This document shows, in pieces, positions 52,184 through 61,026 of a stretch of 64,000 nucleotides of DNA; the stretch's first letter is position 1, and every line of letters begins with the position of its first letter. Origin of the DNA: Bifidobacterium moraviense (GTDB lineage Bacteria; Actinomycetota; Actinomycetes; Actinomycetales; Bifidobacteriaceae). The stretch is taken from positions 1 to 64,000 of the forward strand of contig NZ_JAAIIH010000006.1 of NCBI RefSeq assembly GCF_012932365.1, given 5' to 3'. Under the pieces are notes generated by a model that had not been told where the DNA came from, made no database searches, and saw nothing but the letters and a program-made list of their open reading frames with translations. The position numbers and the translations under genes were made by a program.

Positions 52184-52523
52184 GCTTGGAACTCTCCTTG
52201 GATTTCTCTCTCCTGCCGCGGATGCGGCGGAAGCGGACTCGGAACGCGGCGCGGCGCGGCGGTGCGCAGAACGCCGTGCGACACGTCGTGCGTGACGACG
52301 TGATCGCGGAGGTGGTGCGTCGGGTGCCGTGCGTCCGGTGATGCGGCTGCGATCCGGTCCGAACGGCTCCAGCCTAGCATCGCCGTGCGTCCATCGCGTG
52401 ACGCGTGAGGCTGACGCGTGACGTGCGCCGCCCGCAACGAGAACGGCTCCCTTCCCGTGCCGGGGTTCGGCGGGGAAGGGAGCCATTCGGCGTCGCGCGT
52501 GAGCCGCGGGACGGATCAGCGGA
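52184..52523. other. Gap upstream of the purine permease gene
   Basis: It carries the terminator of the Rpf-like gene at 52445-52484 and otherwise a GTGACGTGCGCC-like GC-rich stretch. No promoter boxes were clear and no purine riboswitch was recognised. Confidence 0.5.
52445..52484. terminator. Terminator of the Rpf-like gene
   Basis: GGCTCCCTTCCC at 52445-52456 pairs with GGGAAGGGAGCC at 52473-52484; on the minus strand GTTCTCGTT follows. It lies about 40 bases after the gene's stop. Confidence 0.75.
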
Positions 52524-53582
52524 TCAGTACCACTTGTGCGAGAGCCAGAACGAGTATGCGCCCTGGATGGAGCCGTAGCGCGAGTTGCAGTAGTTGAAGA
52601 ACCACTTGAGCTGCGTCTGGTAGTTGGTGCGCCAGTCGTCGCCGAACGCGGCCATCTTGCTGCCGGGCAGCGCCTGCGGCAGACCGTACGCGCCGGACGA
52701 CGGGTTGGAGGAGTTGACCTGCCAGCCGGACTCGTGGCTGATGATGAACACGGTGGCGGTGAAGTCGGACTCGCTGTAGCCGTTGGACAGCAGGTAGTCG
52801 TGCGCCCACTGCTGCATCTCGCCCACGGGGGCAGTGGTGCCGATCGACGCGGACGAGGACGAGCCGGAGTTGGAGCTCGAGGAGCCGGTGGACTTCGCGG
52901 CGGCCTTCTTGGTGCCCACGAGCACCACCTTGTCCACCGGGGCGGTCTTGACGTACTTGGCGATGGTGGAGGTGGAGACGACCGTGCTGCCGTTGCGCGT
53001 GACGAGGTTGGTGGACTCGACCACGCCGTTGACGCCCTCGGTCTCCACCTTGGTGGTGCCCTCGGCGAGCGTGTCGTCCTGCTTCTCCACGGTGTTGAAC
53101 GGGATCTCCTCGTCGGAGGTCTCGATGGTGGCGTCGGCGCGCGTGATGGTGATGGTGGTGGATTCGTCCACGGGCTGGTCGAGCGCCGGGGTGACGGTGT
53201 CCGTGGGCTCGAGCGTGATGTTGCCGGCCTCGAGGACCGACTTGACGGTGGTGAAGTTCTCGCCGAGCACGATGCGGCTGTCGCCGTTGATGCTGACCGT
53301 GACGTACGAGGTGTTGGCGGTGGCGCCGCCCTGGCCTTCGCTGATGGCCTTGCGGACCGTGTCGCGCGAGACCTCGATGCCCTCCATGTTGGTGGCGGAG
53401 TAGGCACTGATCTCGGTGGAGTCCGACGAGGCGACGGCGGTGGGCTGGCTGTAGAAGCCGCGCGAGGCGAAGCCGATGCCGATCACGGCAGCGATGACCG
53501 TCACTCCCGCTCCCAGGCGCATCCACTGGCGCTTCGTGATGAGCTTGATCGCGGCGGTGTGGGCTGCGTGATGGCGAGCCAT
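52524..53582 (-). CDS. Rpf-like secreted transglycosylase with DUF348/G5 region
   Basis: A 352-residue exported protein. After a basic start, residues about 27-45 form a hydrophobic signal anchor (GAGVTVIAAVIGIGFAS). Residues about 75-150 resemble DUF348 domains (VTVSINGDSRIVLGENFTTVKSVLEAGNI) and 150-230 a G5 domain (PFNTVEKQDDTLAEGTTKVETEGVNG). A Ser-rich linker follows. The C-terminal 80 residues are lysozyme-like, with the likely catalytic Glu in FIISHESGWQVN, then PSSGAYGLPQALPGSKM. It should cleave peptidoglycan glycan strands in growth or revival from rest. ATG 53582 has AAGGAG upstream; the longer frame lacks this site. Confidence 0.9.
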   Translation of the reverse strand: MARHHAAHTAAIKLITKRQWMRLGAGVTVIAAVIGIGFASRGFYSQPTAVASSDSTEISAYSATNMEGIEVSRDTVRKAISEGQGGATANTSYVTVSINGDSRIVLGENFTTVKSVLEAGNITLEPTDTVTPALDQPVDESTTITITRADATIETSDEEIPFNTVEKQDDTLAEGTTKVETEGVNGVVESTNLVTRNGSTVVSTSTIAKYVKTAPVDKVVLVGTKKAAAKSTGSSSSNSGSSSSASIGTTAPVGEMQQWAHDYLLSNGYSESDFTATVFIISHESGWQVNSSNPSSGAYGLPQALPGSKMAAFGDDWRTNYQTQLKWFFNYCNSRYGSIQGAYSFWLSHKWY

Positions 53583-53740
53583 ATCACTCCTTGGATTCGT
53601 TTGCAGATCCTCGGCGGCTTCGGCCCTGTCATAGGCGCAACGTGTGCCGTCGGCGTACACAATTCCTACATACTAGTCCGAGGAGGCTAGATATGCCAAT
53701 CGAGGGGATCCGGGCAAACTAGATATGGGATCGCGGTAAA

Positions 53741-53788
53741 CGTTGGACCCGTTGCGGTCGCTACGATGCGGCCGTCGCGGGTCCAACG
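53741..53788 (-). terminator. Terminator of trxA
   Basis: CGTTGGACCCG pairs perfectly with CGGGTCCAACG; read on the minus strand the hairpin is followed by TTTACC. It stands 17 bases after the trxA stop. Confidence 0.75.
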
Positions 53789-53804
53789 GGGAATCCGCGT
53801 GACG

Positions 53805-54149
53805 TCACTCGGCGTTGGCGGCGTTCAGGTCGAGCTTGCGCGCCTGGGCGATGAGGTCGTCCAGATCGGCGGCACGCAGCGCGCCGGCCTGCTTGAAGAT
53901 GATCTGGCCCTTCTTGGCGATCATCAGCGTGGGCACCGCGGAGATGCCCGCGGCGGCGGCGAGATCTTGGTTCTGGTCGATGTCCACCTTGGCGAAGACG
54001 ATGTCCGGGTTCGCCTCGCTGGCGGCCTCGAACACCGGTCCGAACGCCTTGCACGGGCCGCACCAGGTGGCCCAGAAGTCCACCAGCACGATGTCGTTGT
54101 CGGTGACGGTCTTCTCGAAATCGGCGGAGGTGATCGCACGCGTAGCCAT
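53805..54149 (-). CDS. trxA: Thioredoxin
   Basis: A 114-residue redox protein with the thioredoxin fold and the active site C30-G-P-C33 (FWATWCGPCK). The cis-Pro follows in ISAVPTLMI. It reduces protein disulfides in the cytoplasm. AAAGGAA lies about six bases before ATG 54149. Residues after 100 form a short acidic tail (LDLNAANAE). Transcribed alone. Confidence 0.95.
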   Translation of the reverse strand: MATRAITSADFEKTVTDNDIVLVDFWATWCGPCKAFGPVFEAASEANPDIVFAKVDIDQNQDLAAAAGISAVPTLMIAKKGQIIFKQAGALRAADLDDLIAQARKLDLNAANAE

Positions 54150-54356
54150 AATCGGTTCCTTTCCCTTTCGGCGTTCATCAACGCGGTCGCTGTTCCATCA
54201 GCTGGAATCCAAGCATTCCAGCACCAATGGACGCCTCGGCGCCGCGTTCGCCGTGGGTGGAGCGCCCCGCGCGTCGCGGGTTCGCCGCGTGCGCGTGGCC
54301 CGTCGCGTCCGTGTCGCGTCATGCGCTCGTCATGCGTTCGCCCGATAATGGGGGCC

Positions 54357-54983
54357 ATGCCAGTCTTGAATGATGAGGTGCCGGATCCCGACGACTTCGA
54401 CGCCGACCGTCCGCGCGGAGAGTTCGACAACATCACGCCCGAGGACTTCGTGCGCGGCAGCGGCCATCACAATCCGCCCGGGTGGTTGGGCCCGGCGGAC
54501 ATCGACCGCGCCCGCCGCCAGCTGCCCATCGCGTACGTGGAGATCGTGCCGGTGCGCGTGGACGACCTGGGGCGCGTCAACCGCGTCGGCTCGCTGCTGC
54601 GCGTAGGCGACGACGGGGACATCGAGCGCACGCTGATCACCGGCCGCGTGCTGTTCCACGAGTCGCTGCGCGAGGCCATCGCCCGCAACATCGCCAAGGA
54701 TCTGGGCGACATCGCGCTGCCGGTGCTGCCCAGCAGCCTGCAGCCGTTCACCGTGGCCGAGTTCTTCCCCACGCCCGGCGTGAGCGAGTTCTACGATCCG
54801 CGCCAGCACGCCATCGCGCTGTGCTACGTGGTGGCGATCGCCGGCGACTGCAAGCCGCAGGACGAGACGCTGGACGTGGAGTGGGTGGATCCCCACAGCG
54901 AGGTGCTCGACCAGTTCGTGGCACAGATGCCCAACGGTCACGGCCGTCTGGTGCGTCAGGCGCTGGCGTGGGCCGGCGTGTGA
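54357..54983 (+). CDS. DUF4916 (Nudix-like) protein
   Basis: A 208-residue protein starting MPVLNDEVPDPDDFD. The core IDRARRQLPIAYVEIVPVRVDDLGRV and ITGRVLFHESLREAIARNIAKDLG belong to DUF4916, a group related to Nudix hydrolases; the LREAIARNIAKDLGD stretch is in the place of the Nudix box but lacks its full set of glutamates. FFPTPGVSEFYDPRQHAIALCY follows. A hydrolase role is possible but not shown. GATAAT at 54344-54349 is seven bases before ATG 54357, so this is probably a leaderless message. Confidence 0.75.
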   Translation: MPVLNDEVPDPDDFDADRPRGEFDNITPEDFVRGSGHHNPPGWLGPADIDRARRQLPIAYVEIVPVRVDDLGRVNRVGSLLRVGDDGDIERTLITGRVLFHESLREAIARNIAKDLGDIALPVLPSSLQPFTVAEFFPTPGVSEFYDPRQHAIALCYVVAIAGDCKPQDETLDVEWVDPHSEVLDQFVAQMPNGHGRLVRQALAWAGV

Positions 54984-55061
54984 GCCGGCGTGCGGCCCGG
55001 CGGATGCCGGATCGGACCCGAACCCGTTGCCCGCGAAGGGCGTGATCGTGTGGAGGACGCG

Positions 55062-56015
55062 ATGGATGCGATGCGCATAGTGAACCATGTCTACAGCCGG
55101 GCGCCGAGGCACGGCGTGGGCGGCGCGCAGGACGTGCCGCTCGTGCTGGTGCACGCCTTCCCGGTGGACCACCATATGTGGGACGAGTGCGCGGCCAGGA
55201 TCGCCGAGCAGGCCGAACGCGAGGGACTGGGCACGCTGACGATCTGGGCGCCGGACATGCCCGGGGCCGGCGAGGGGCCCGTCCCGGACGCCGCGGCGAG
55301 CGGCCCGATGGCCGACGACGGCGCGTACCCGCAGGCGCTGGACCGCATGGCCGACGCCTACGTGGCGCTGCTGCGCGAGGCCGGCTACCGCCGCGCCGTG
55401 TGGGCGGGGCTCTCGATGGGCGGCTATCTGGTGCTGGACATCCACCGCAGGCACCCGGACGCGGTGGCCGGCATCGCCCTGTGCGACACCAAGGCGGACG
55501 CGGACGGCCCGGAGGCGCACGCCAGCCGCCTGTCCATCGCCGAGACCATGGAGGCCACCGGCACGCGCGAGCCGATCATGCACTTCGCGGCGGCCAACCC
55601 GCTGCGCGACTCCACGGTCAAGCGCTCGCACGAGTTCATCGCGCGCATGACCGCGCTCATCGAGGCGCAGGACCCCAGGGGCGTGGCGTGGCGCGAGCGC
55701 ATGGCCGCCGGACGCCCGGACCTCAACGACCAACTGCAGCTCATCACCGTGCCCGCGGCCGTGGTGTGCGGCGACAAGGACCCGTCCAGCCCGCCGGCGG
55801 TGATGGGGCCGATTGCCGAGCGCATGACCGGCACCACGCCGGCGTTCACGGTGATCGAGGACTGCGGGCACTTCTCCGCGATGGAGCACCCCGACGAGCT
55901 GGCGCGTCCGCTCGTGGCGCTCATGGCGCGCGTGCGCACGCTCGACGCGATGCGCGAGGACGGCGACGCCGAGGACGCCGCGAAGGACGACGCCGCGAAG
56001 GAGGATCGCGCGTGA
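55062..56015 (+). CDS. Alpha/beta hydrolase
   Basis: A 317-residue esterase/hydrolase-fold protein. The oxyanion loop is VLVHAFPVDHHMWD, the nucleophile is S118 (GLSMGGY), the acid lies in VVCGDKDPSSPP and the catalytic His is H270 (DCGHFSAMEHP). The C-terminal 20 residues are Asp/Glu/Ala/Lys repeats. GGAGG lies five bases before ATG 55062. Its last bases overlap the start of nudC by four (GTGA), so the two are translationally coupled. The substrate is unknown. Confidence 0.87.
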   Translation: MDAMRIVNHVYSRAPRHGVGGAQDVPLVLVHAFPVDHHMWDECAARIAEQAEREGLGTLTIWAPDMPGAGEGPVPDAAASGPMADDGAYPQALDRMADAYVALLREAGYRRAVWAGLSMGGYLVLDIHRRHPDAVAGIALCDTKADADGPEAHASRLSIAETMEATGTREPIMHFAAANPLRDSTVKRSHEFIARMTALIEAQDPRGVAWRERMAAGRPDLNDQLQLITVPAAVVCGDKDPSSPPAVMGPIAERMTGTTPAFTVIEDCGHFSAMEHPDELARPLVALMARVRTLDAMREDGDAEDAAKDDAAKEDRA

Positions 56016-57175
56016 CGACGCAGCAGACGGTGCAAACGACACAGACGCAGCGGACGACTCCCGCGGCTTCCTTTTCCTCGCTGGCCCTCACGCAGGTGCT
56101 GCCGTTCCTGCCGCTCGCGCAGGGCGACATCGACTATCAGGTGTCCCGCCGCGGCGAGGAGTGGCTCATCGACGCGACGCTCGCCGAGCCGTCCACGCGC
56201 GTGATGTTCGTGGACGCCGGCCGACTCGCGGTGCCGCGAGGCGAGAGCATGAAGGTGAACCAGTCGGCGGCGCGGATGCGTCTGGCCACGGTGCCGGGCG
56301 CGTACGTGGCGGCCGATCTGGCCGCGCATCCCGGCGCGTTCGCGGTCTTCCTGGGCGCCTACGGCTCCGGGGAGCGGCTCGAGCACATCGTGGCCGTGGA
56401 CGTGACGCGCGCCTCGCGGCCCGTCCGTGCCGACGATGCGACCGCCATCCCGCACGCGGCGAACGTGGGCGCGGACGACGCGTTCGACGCCGACGCCGAC
56501 CGTCCCGGCGCGTCCGACTCCGGGCGGTCGCCGTCGATCATCGAGCAGGCGCACGACCGCTTCGACTGGGTGGACCTGCGCGGCTTCGCGCCGCACGCCT
56601 CCGCGCGCGAGGCCGGACTGGCCACCAGCGCGGCCAGCATCAGCATGTGGCATCGCGGCCAGCGCCACTGCCCGTGCTGCGGCGCGCCCGTCGCCCCGGC
56701 GCTGGGCGGCTGGGCGCAGCGCTGCACCAACGCGGACGACGGCGAACGCATCCTCTTCCCGCGCATCGAGCCGGCGGTCATCACGGCCGTGGTGGACGCG
56801 CAGGACCGTCTGATGCTGCAGCACAACGCCGCGTGGCACGGCAACCTGTATTCGGTGTCCGCTGGGTTCGTGGAGGCCGGCGAGAACCTGGAGCACGCGG
56901 CGCGCCGCGAGGCGAAGGAGGAGACCGGCGTGAGCGTGGGCGAGCTGCGGTATCTGGGCTCGCAGCCGTGGCCGTTCCCCGCCTCGCTGATGATGGCGTT
57001 CAAGGGCCGTGCGCTGGACGCGGACATCCACGTGGACGGCAAGGAGACCACCGACGCGGTGTGGATGACGCGCGACGAGTACACGCAGGCGGTGATCGCC
57101 GGACGCATGGACCCGCCCGGCAAGGCCACGATCGCCCGCTACATGATCGAGGAATGGCTCGGGCGCGAGCTGTGA
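56012..57175 (+). CDS. nudC: NADH pyrophosphatase, NudC type
   Basis: A 387-residue Nudix hydrolase that splits NAD(H) or removes NAD caps from RNA. The N-terminal domain is followed by a zinc-ribbon remnant (HCPCCGAP ... QRCTN), which lacks the usual fourth Cys. The Nudix box is GFVEAGENLEHAARREAKEETGV near residue 290, and the NudC-specific SQPWPFPASLM follows. The start is GTG 56012, with GGAGG seven bases upstream, and overlaps the hydrolase stop. Confidence 0.92.
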   Translation: MTTQQTVQTTQTQRTTPAASFSSLALTQVLPFLPLAQGDIDYQVSRRGEEWLIDATLAEPSTRVMFVDAGRLAVPRGESMKVNQSAARMRLATVPGAYVAADLAAHPGAFAVFLGAYGSGERLEHIVAVDVTRASRPVRADDATAIPHAANVGADDAFDADADRPGASDSGRSPSIIEQAHDRFDWVDLRGFAPHASAREAGLATSAASISMWHRGQRHCPCCGAPVAPALGGWAQRCTNADDGERILFPRIEPAVITAVVDAQDRLMLQHNAAWHGNLYSVSAGFVEAGENLEHAARREAKEETGVSVGELRYLGSQPWPFPASLMMAFKGRALDADIHVDGKETTDAVWMTRDEYTQAVIAGRMDPPGKATIARYMIEEWLGREL

Positions 57176-57274
57176 GCGTTCACGTCCCGGGGGACGAGGA
57201 ATCCGTGTGTGATCTTCGTCTCATCGGGACGCCGATCACGCCTCCGGCGAAATCCGAGGGTCACTCTCGTCGCG

Positions 57275-57280
57275 TATAGT
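57275..57280 (+). promoter_or_regulatory. -10 box upstream of the L,D-transpeptidase gene
   Basis: TATAGT lies 40 bases before the ATG and matches five of six consensus bases. No good -35 was found at the right distance. Confidence 0.45.
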
Positions 57281-57319
57281 GAACGGCAGTGTGACCTTAG
57301 TGATTGTTAAGGACCAGCC

Positions 57320-59272
57320 ATGAGTGAAGAGACGAAGCCGTTCGATCCGCAGGAGACCATGCCGATGCCGCCCGTGGGCGACACTCCGCAGCGGTTCGAT
57401 TTCCAGTCGGCGGATCGCATTGCCGAGGGCGACGAGGCCCCGACGGTGCCGTTCGTGCCGCAGATGCCGGAGATGCCCACGGTGACCATGCAGCCGATCG
57501 ATGCGACGTTCGCCGAACCCGCCGCCGCGCCCGAGCCTCCCGCGCCCGCCGCTGCCGCCGCGCCGCTGCCGCAGGCCGAGCCGGTCTTCGCGCAGACCGC
57601 GGCGCAGCCGGTCATGCCGTCCGCGTCCGCCCCGGCCCCCACCACCGAGCACATCCCCGCCGTCAGGACTGCCGTCATGTCCGACTTCGAGGAGCTCTCC
57701 ATGCCCGCCGGCACGCGCGCCGGCCGAGTCCGAGGCCGCGGAGGCAGCGGCTCCGGCGACGGCGCCGCCGCGCTCGCCGCCCGGCCCGGCGGCAGGCGCC
57801 ACGTGGGTCTCATCGTCACGCTGTGCGTGTTCGCGGCCCTGCTGGTGGCGATGGTCGGCGGCTTCTTCGGCGCCCGCGCCTACTTCACCGACCGCGTCGC
57901 CCCCGGCGTCACCTTCGCCGGCCAGAGCCTGACCGGCAGCACCGCGGACCAGGTCCGCGCCGTGGTGGAGTCCAAGGTGGCCGATTCCAAGGTGGCCGTC
58001 ACCACCACGTCCGGCGCCTCCGTGACCGCGTCGCTCAAGGACCTCGGCGTCACCGCCGACGTGGACGCCACGGTGAACGAGCTGCTCGCGGCCAAGCCCG
58101 CGGACGGGTTCGCCGGCACGATCGCCCGCATCAACCCGTGGAGCGCGCAGGACGTGACGCTCACGCTCTCCACCGACAAGTCCACGCTCGCCACCTACCT
58201 CACCGGCGAGCTCGTGCACTCCGACCAGCAGGCCGTCGCCTCCTCCGTGGCCTACGACGAGGCGAGCAAGCAGTACGTGGCCACCACCGGCAAGGAGGGC
58301 CAGACCCCGGATCCCAAGCCGGTGGAGCAGGCCATCGCCTCCCTCGCCGCCGCGCCCGGCACCACGGTGAACGCCAGCGTGGACTACGAGTCCGTGGCCA
58401 TGCCCATCACCGGCGAGACCGCGCAGCAGGCCGCCGCGGAGGGCAACAAGCGCCTTGCCTCCAAGCTCGTGGTGAACAACGGCGCCAAGCAGAGCTTCAC
58501 GGTCCCGGCCGAGGAGATCGCCAAGTGGATCTCCTTCGACGCCGACCCCGAGGCCGGCACCATCGCCGTGAAGTACGACGATCAGGCCGTCAGGACGTAC
58601 CTCGCCTCCCAGCTGCCGGACGCCCTCAAGCAGGACATGGTCAAGGCCTCCGTGGTGACCGACAAGAACGGCAAGGTGCTCATGAACACCGTGCAGGGCG
58701 TGGACGGCGTGAACGTGACCGACACCGCCGACGCCGCCGCGCAGGTGATCGACGCGCTGCACAACGGCGCCGACGTCACCGCCACCGCCAAGACCGAGGT
58801 CACCAAGTACGAGACCGAGACGCGCGTGGTGGACTACACCAGCCCCAACGGCGACCCGCACATGGTGGTCAACCTCAGCGAGCAGAAGGCCTACGGCTAC
58901 CGCGGCTCCACGCTCGTGGCCACGTTCAACATCTCCTCCGGCAAGCCGTCCACCCCGTCCGACAACGGCACGTTCTTCGTGTACGTCAAGTACGAGTCCA
59001 AGACCATGCGCGGCGCCGACTACGTGAGCCCCAACGTCCCGTACGCCACGTTCTACAACGGCGGCGAGGCGTTCCACGCGGCCAAGTGGAACCCGGACGG
59101 CATCGCGTCCGGCCAGCCGCGCTCGCACGGCTGCATCAACATGAACCTGGCCGACGCCAAGTGGGTGTACGACAACATGCCCGTGGGCGCGATGGTCGAG
59201 GTGGTCGGCAGCACGCCGGCGTCCGTGAACCCGGCCGATCCGAACGCCTACGGCACCCCCGTGCGCAGCTGA
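57320..59272 (+). CDS. L,D-transpeptidase (YkuD) with peptidoglycan-binding domain
   Basis: A 650-residue membrane-anchored wall enzyme. Residues 1-155 are a cytoplasmic Pro/Ala/Glu-rich segment; residues about 160-185 form one helix (VGLIVTLCVFAALLVAMVGGFF). The outer part has repeated putative peptidoglycan-binding domains (about 200-500) and a C-terminal YkuD domain with the catalytic H603-G604-C605 in RSHGCINMNLADAKW. It makes 3-3 crosslinks or attaches proteins to peptidoglycan. AAGGA precedes ATG 57320. The cytoplasmic tail may be a site of phosphorylation, an inference. Confidence 0.93.
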   Translation: MSEETKPFDPQETMPMPPVGDTPQRFDFQSADRIAEGDEAPTVPFVPQMPEMPTVTMQPIDATFAEPAAAPEPPAPAAAAAPLPQAEPVFAQTAAQPVMPSASAPAPTTEHIPAVRTAVMSDFEELSMPAGTRAGRVRGRGGSGSGDGAAALAARPGGRRHVGLIVTLCVFAALLVAMVGGFFGARAYFTDRVAPGVTFAGQSLTGSTADQVRAVVESKVADSKVAVTTTSGASVTASLKDLGVTADVDATVNELLAAKPADGFAGTIARINPWSAQDVTLTLSTDKSTLATYLTGELVHSDQQAVASSVAYDEASKQYVATTGKEGQTPDPKPVEQAIASLAAAPGTTVNASVDYESVAMPITGETAQQAAAEGNKRLASKLVVNNGAKQSFTVPAEEIAKWISFDADPEAGTIAVKYDDQAVRTYLASQLPDALKQDMVKASVVTDKNGKVLMNTVQGVDGVNVTDTADAAAQVIDALHNGADVTATAKTEVTKYETETRVVDYTSPNGDPHMVVNLSEQKAYGYRGSTLVATFNISSGKPSTPSDNGTFFVYVKYESKTMRGADYVSPNVPYATFYNGGEAFHAAKWNPDGIASGQPRSHGCINMNLADAKWVYDNMPVGAMVEVVGSTPASVNPADPNAYGTPVRS

Positions 59273-59347
59273 GCGCGGCGGGTCGCGGGAGGCGCGGCCG
59301 GATGGCGGCGTCTTCACGCAATCATCACGCCGTGTTATGGTGTCGGT

Positions 59348-59749
59348 ATGAGCGATGAAGACAACAAGCCGCTGAACCTCGACATCCCCGACCACCTGTC
59401 GTACTCCGAGGACCACGTGTGGGTGGACCAGTCGGCCGAGCCGTCGGTCGTGGGCGTGACCGACTACGCCGTGAGCCAGCTGGGCGATCTGGTGTTCATC
59501 GATCTGCCCGAGCCCGGCACGCAGGTGCAGGCCGGCGACGAGATGCTCGAGCTGGAATCCGCCAAGGCCGTGGAGCCGGTGATCGCGCCGGTGGCCGGCA
59601 CCATCCGCTACGTCAACCAGGGCGCCGCCGACGATCCGAGCGTGGTCAACAACGACCCGTACGGCGAAGGCTGGCTGGTGAAGATCGAACTGGACGACGA
59701 CGAGCCCGAACTGCTCGACGCCGAGGGCTACGCCAAGCTCATCCGATAG
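59348..59749 (+). CDS. gcvH: Glycine cleavage system H protein-like lipoyl carrier
   Basis: A 133-residue lipoyl-domain protein. The lipoylation site is K73 in ELESAKAVEPV, and HVWVDQSAEPSVVGVTDYAVSQLGDLVFIDLPEPG is the usual GcvH beginning. No gcvP, gcvT, lipoyl synthase or other partner lies nearby, so the function may be lipoyl transfer rather than glycine cleavage. It is 75 bases after the L,D-transpeptidase gene and 27 before the App1 gene. A possible -10, TATGGT, lies just before ATG 59348, which suggests a short leader. Confidence 0.9.
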   Translation: MSDEDNKPLNLDIPDHLSYSEDHVWVDQSAEPSVVGVTDYAVSQLGDLVFIDLPEPGTQVQAGDEMLELESAKAVEPVIAPVAGTIRYVNQGAADDPSVVNNDPYGEGWLVKIELDDDEPELLDAEGYAKLIR

Positions 59750-59776
59750 GCGGTCCGGCAGACGAATAGGCACGAC

Positions 59777-60988
59777 ATGAGCGATCCGAAGCACATGCGC
59801 GGCGAACGTCACGAACGCCACGAGCAGCGTCCCATCCGCGCGCGGCGCACCACCACCATCGTGGACGCCGCGTCGTGGCGCGAGCGCATCGAGAACCAGC
59901 CCATCATGGTGCGCGCCGGGCGGCGGCTCATCACCCGCGGGTTCGGCCTGTGGACCATGCTCTCCTCCCTGTTCACCACCCAGCTGGGGTGGTACCCGCG
60001 CGTGGAACCCTACGTGGGCTACGGCACCGAGGACTACTCGCGCCTGATCTGCCGCACCGTGCGCGCCCCGGAGAAGGGCGAGGCCGGCACCCTGATGCGC
60101 GGCATCCGCGGCATGCTCACCGTGCCCGCGCCGCACACGCAGGTGCGCATCCGCGTGGACGAGCGCCCGCTGGAGACCGTGCAGCTGGGCGCCTCCGAGG
60201 TGTACGACCGCGTGGACCCCGCGCGCTCGCAGCCCAGCCGCTTCGCCGTGTCCGACGACGCCGGCTACCTCGATCTGGTGGCGGACCACCATCTGGCCCC
60301 CGGCAAGCATCAGGTGGCGTACAGCGTGGAACGCCGGCACGACGTGACCGCCCCGCTGTTCACCATCCCGTCCACCGCGCAGGTGGGCATCATCTCCGAC
60401 GTGGACGATACGATCATGGTCACGCAGGCCCCCACGCTGTGGAAGGCCGCGTACAACCTGCTGTTCCTCAACCCGCGCAAGCGCGCCGTGGTGCCGGGCA
60501 TGAACGTGCTGTTCGCCAAGATCGCGGACATCTTCCCGGACGCGCCGTTCTTCTACCTGTCCACCTCGCCGTGGAACGTGGAGACCTCCATCCGGCACTT
60601 CATCCGGTACCAGGGCTACCCGGAGGGTCCGCTGCTGCTGCGCGACCTGGACCCCCGCCCCAAGACGTTCATCCCCTCCGGCGTGCAGCACAAGCTCGAG
60701 TTCGCCGAACAGCTCATGGCGGACTTCCCGCACATGCGCTTCATTCTCATCGGCGACGACGGCCAGAAGGACCCCACCACGTACGCCACCATCGCCAAGC
60801 GCTACCCGGGGCGCGTGATCTGCATCGGCATCCGCCAGCTCACGCCCAAGGAATCGCCGATGGTTCCGCAGTTCGCCGGCGTCACCGCCACGCAGCCGAT
60901 CCCCGTCACCGACGTGCCCGTGTTCACCGGCACCACCGGATCGAACCTCATGAAGACGATGCTGCCGTATCTGCGGCACAACGCATAG
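59777..60988 (+). CDS. App1-type phosphatidate phosphatase (DUF2183)
   Basis: A 403-residue HAD-like phosphatase. Residues about 200-390 hold DUF2183, with the catalytic DxDxT as D208-V-D210-D-T212 (IISDVDDTIM), FFYLSTSPWNVETSIRHFI, and PSGVQHKLEFAEQLMADFP followed by FILIGDDGQKDPTTY. The N-terminal part has a beta-rich domain after RAGRRLITRGFGLW. In yeast App1 dephosphorylates phosphatidic acid; here it may act on lipids or other phosphomonoesters. It may be co-transcribed with gcvH. Confidence 0.87.
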   Translation: MSDPKHMRGERHERHEQRPIRARRTTTIVDAASWRERIENQPIMVRAGRRLITRGFGLWTMLSSLFTTQLGWYPRVEPYVGYGTEDYSRLICRTVRAPEKGEAGTLMRGIRGMLTVPAPHTQVRIRVDERPLETVQLGASEVYDRVDPARSQPSRFAVSDDAGYLDLVADHHLAPGKHQVAYSVERRHDVTAPLFTIPSTAQVGIISDVDDTIMVTQAPTLWKAAYNLLFLNPRKRAVVPGMNVLFAKIADIFPDAPFFYLSTSPWNVETSIRHFIRYQGYPEGPLLLRDLDPRPKTFIPSGVQHKLEFAEQLMADFPHMRFILIGDDGQKDPTTYATIAKRYPGRVICIGIRQLTPKESPMVPQFAGVTATQPIPVTDVPVFTGTTGSNLMKTMLPYLRHNA

Positions 60989-61026
60989 GGCGAACGCATA
61001 GGGCGCCGGTGTAGCATGAGGGCACT

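Noticed and set aside
57236-60979. A very long minus-strand open frame over the L,D-transpeptidase, gcvH and App1 genes
   Set aside because: Such frames arise opposite GC-rich genes; its His/Arg/Gly/Val composition and the clear genes on the other strand rule it out.
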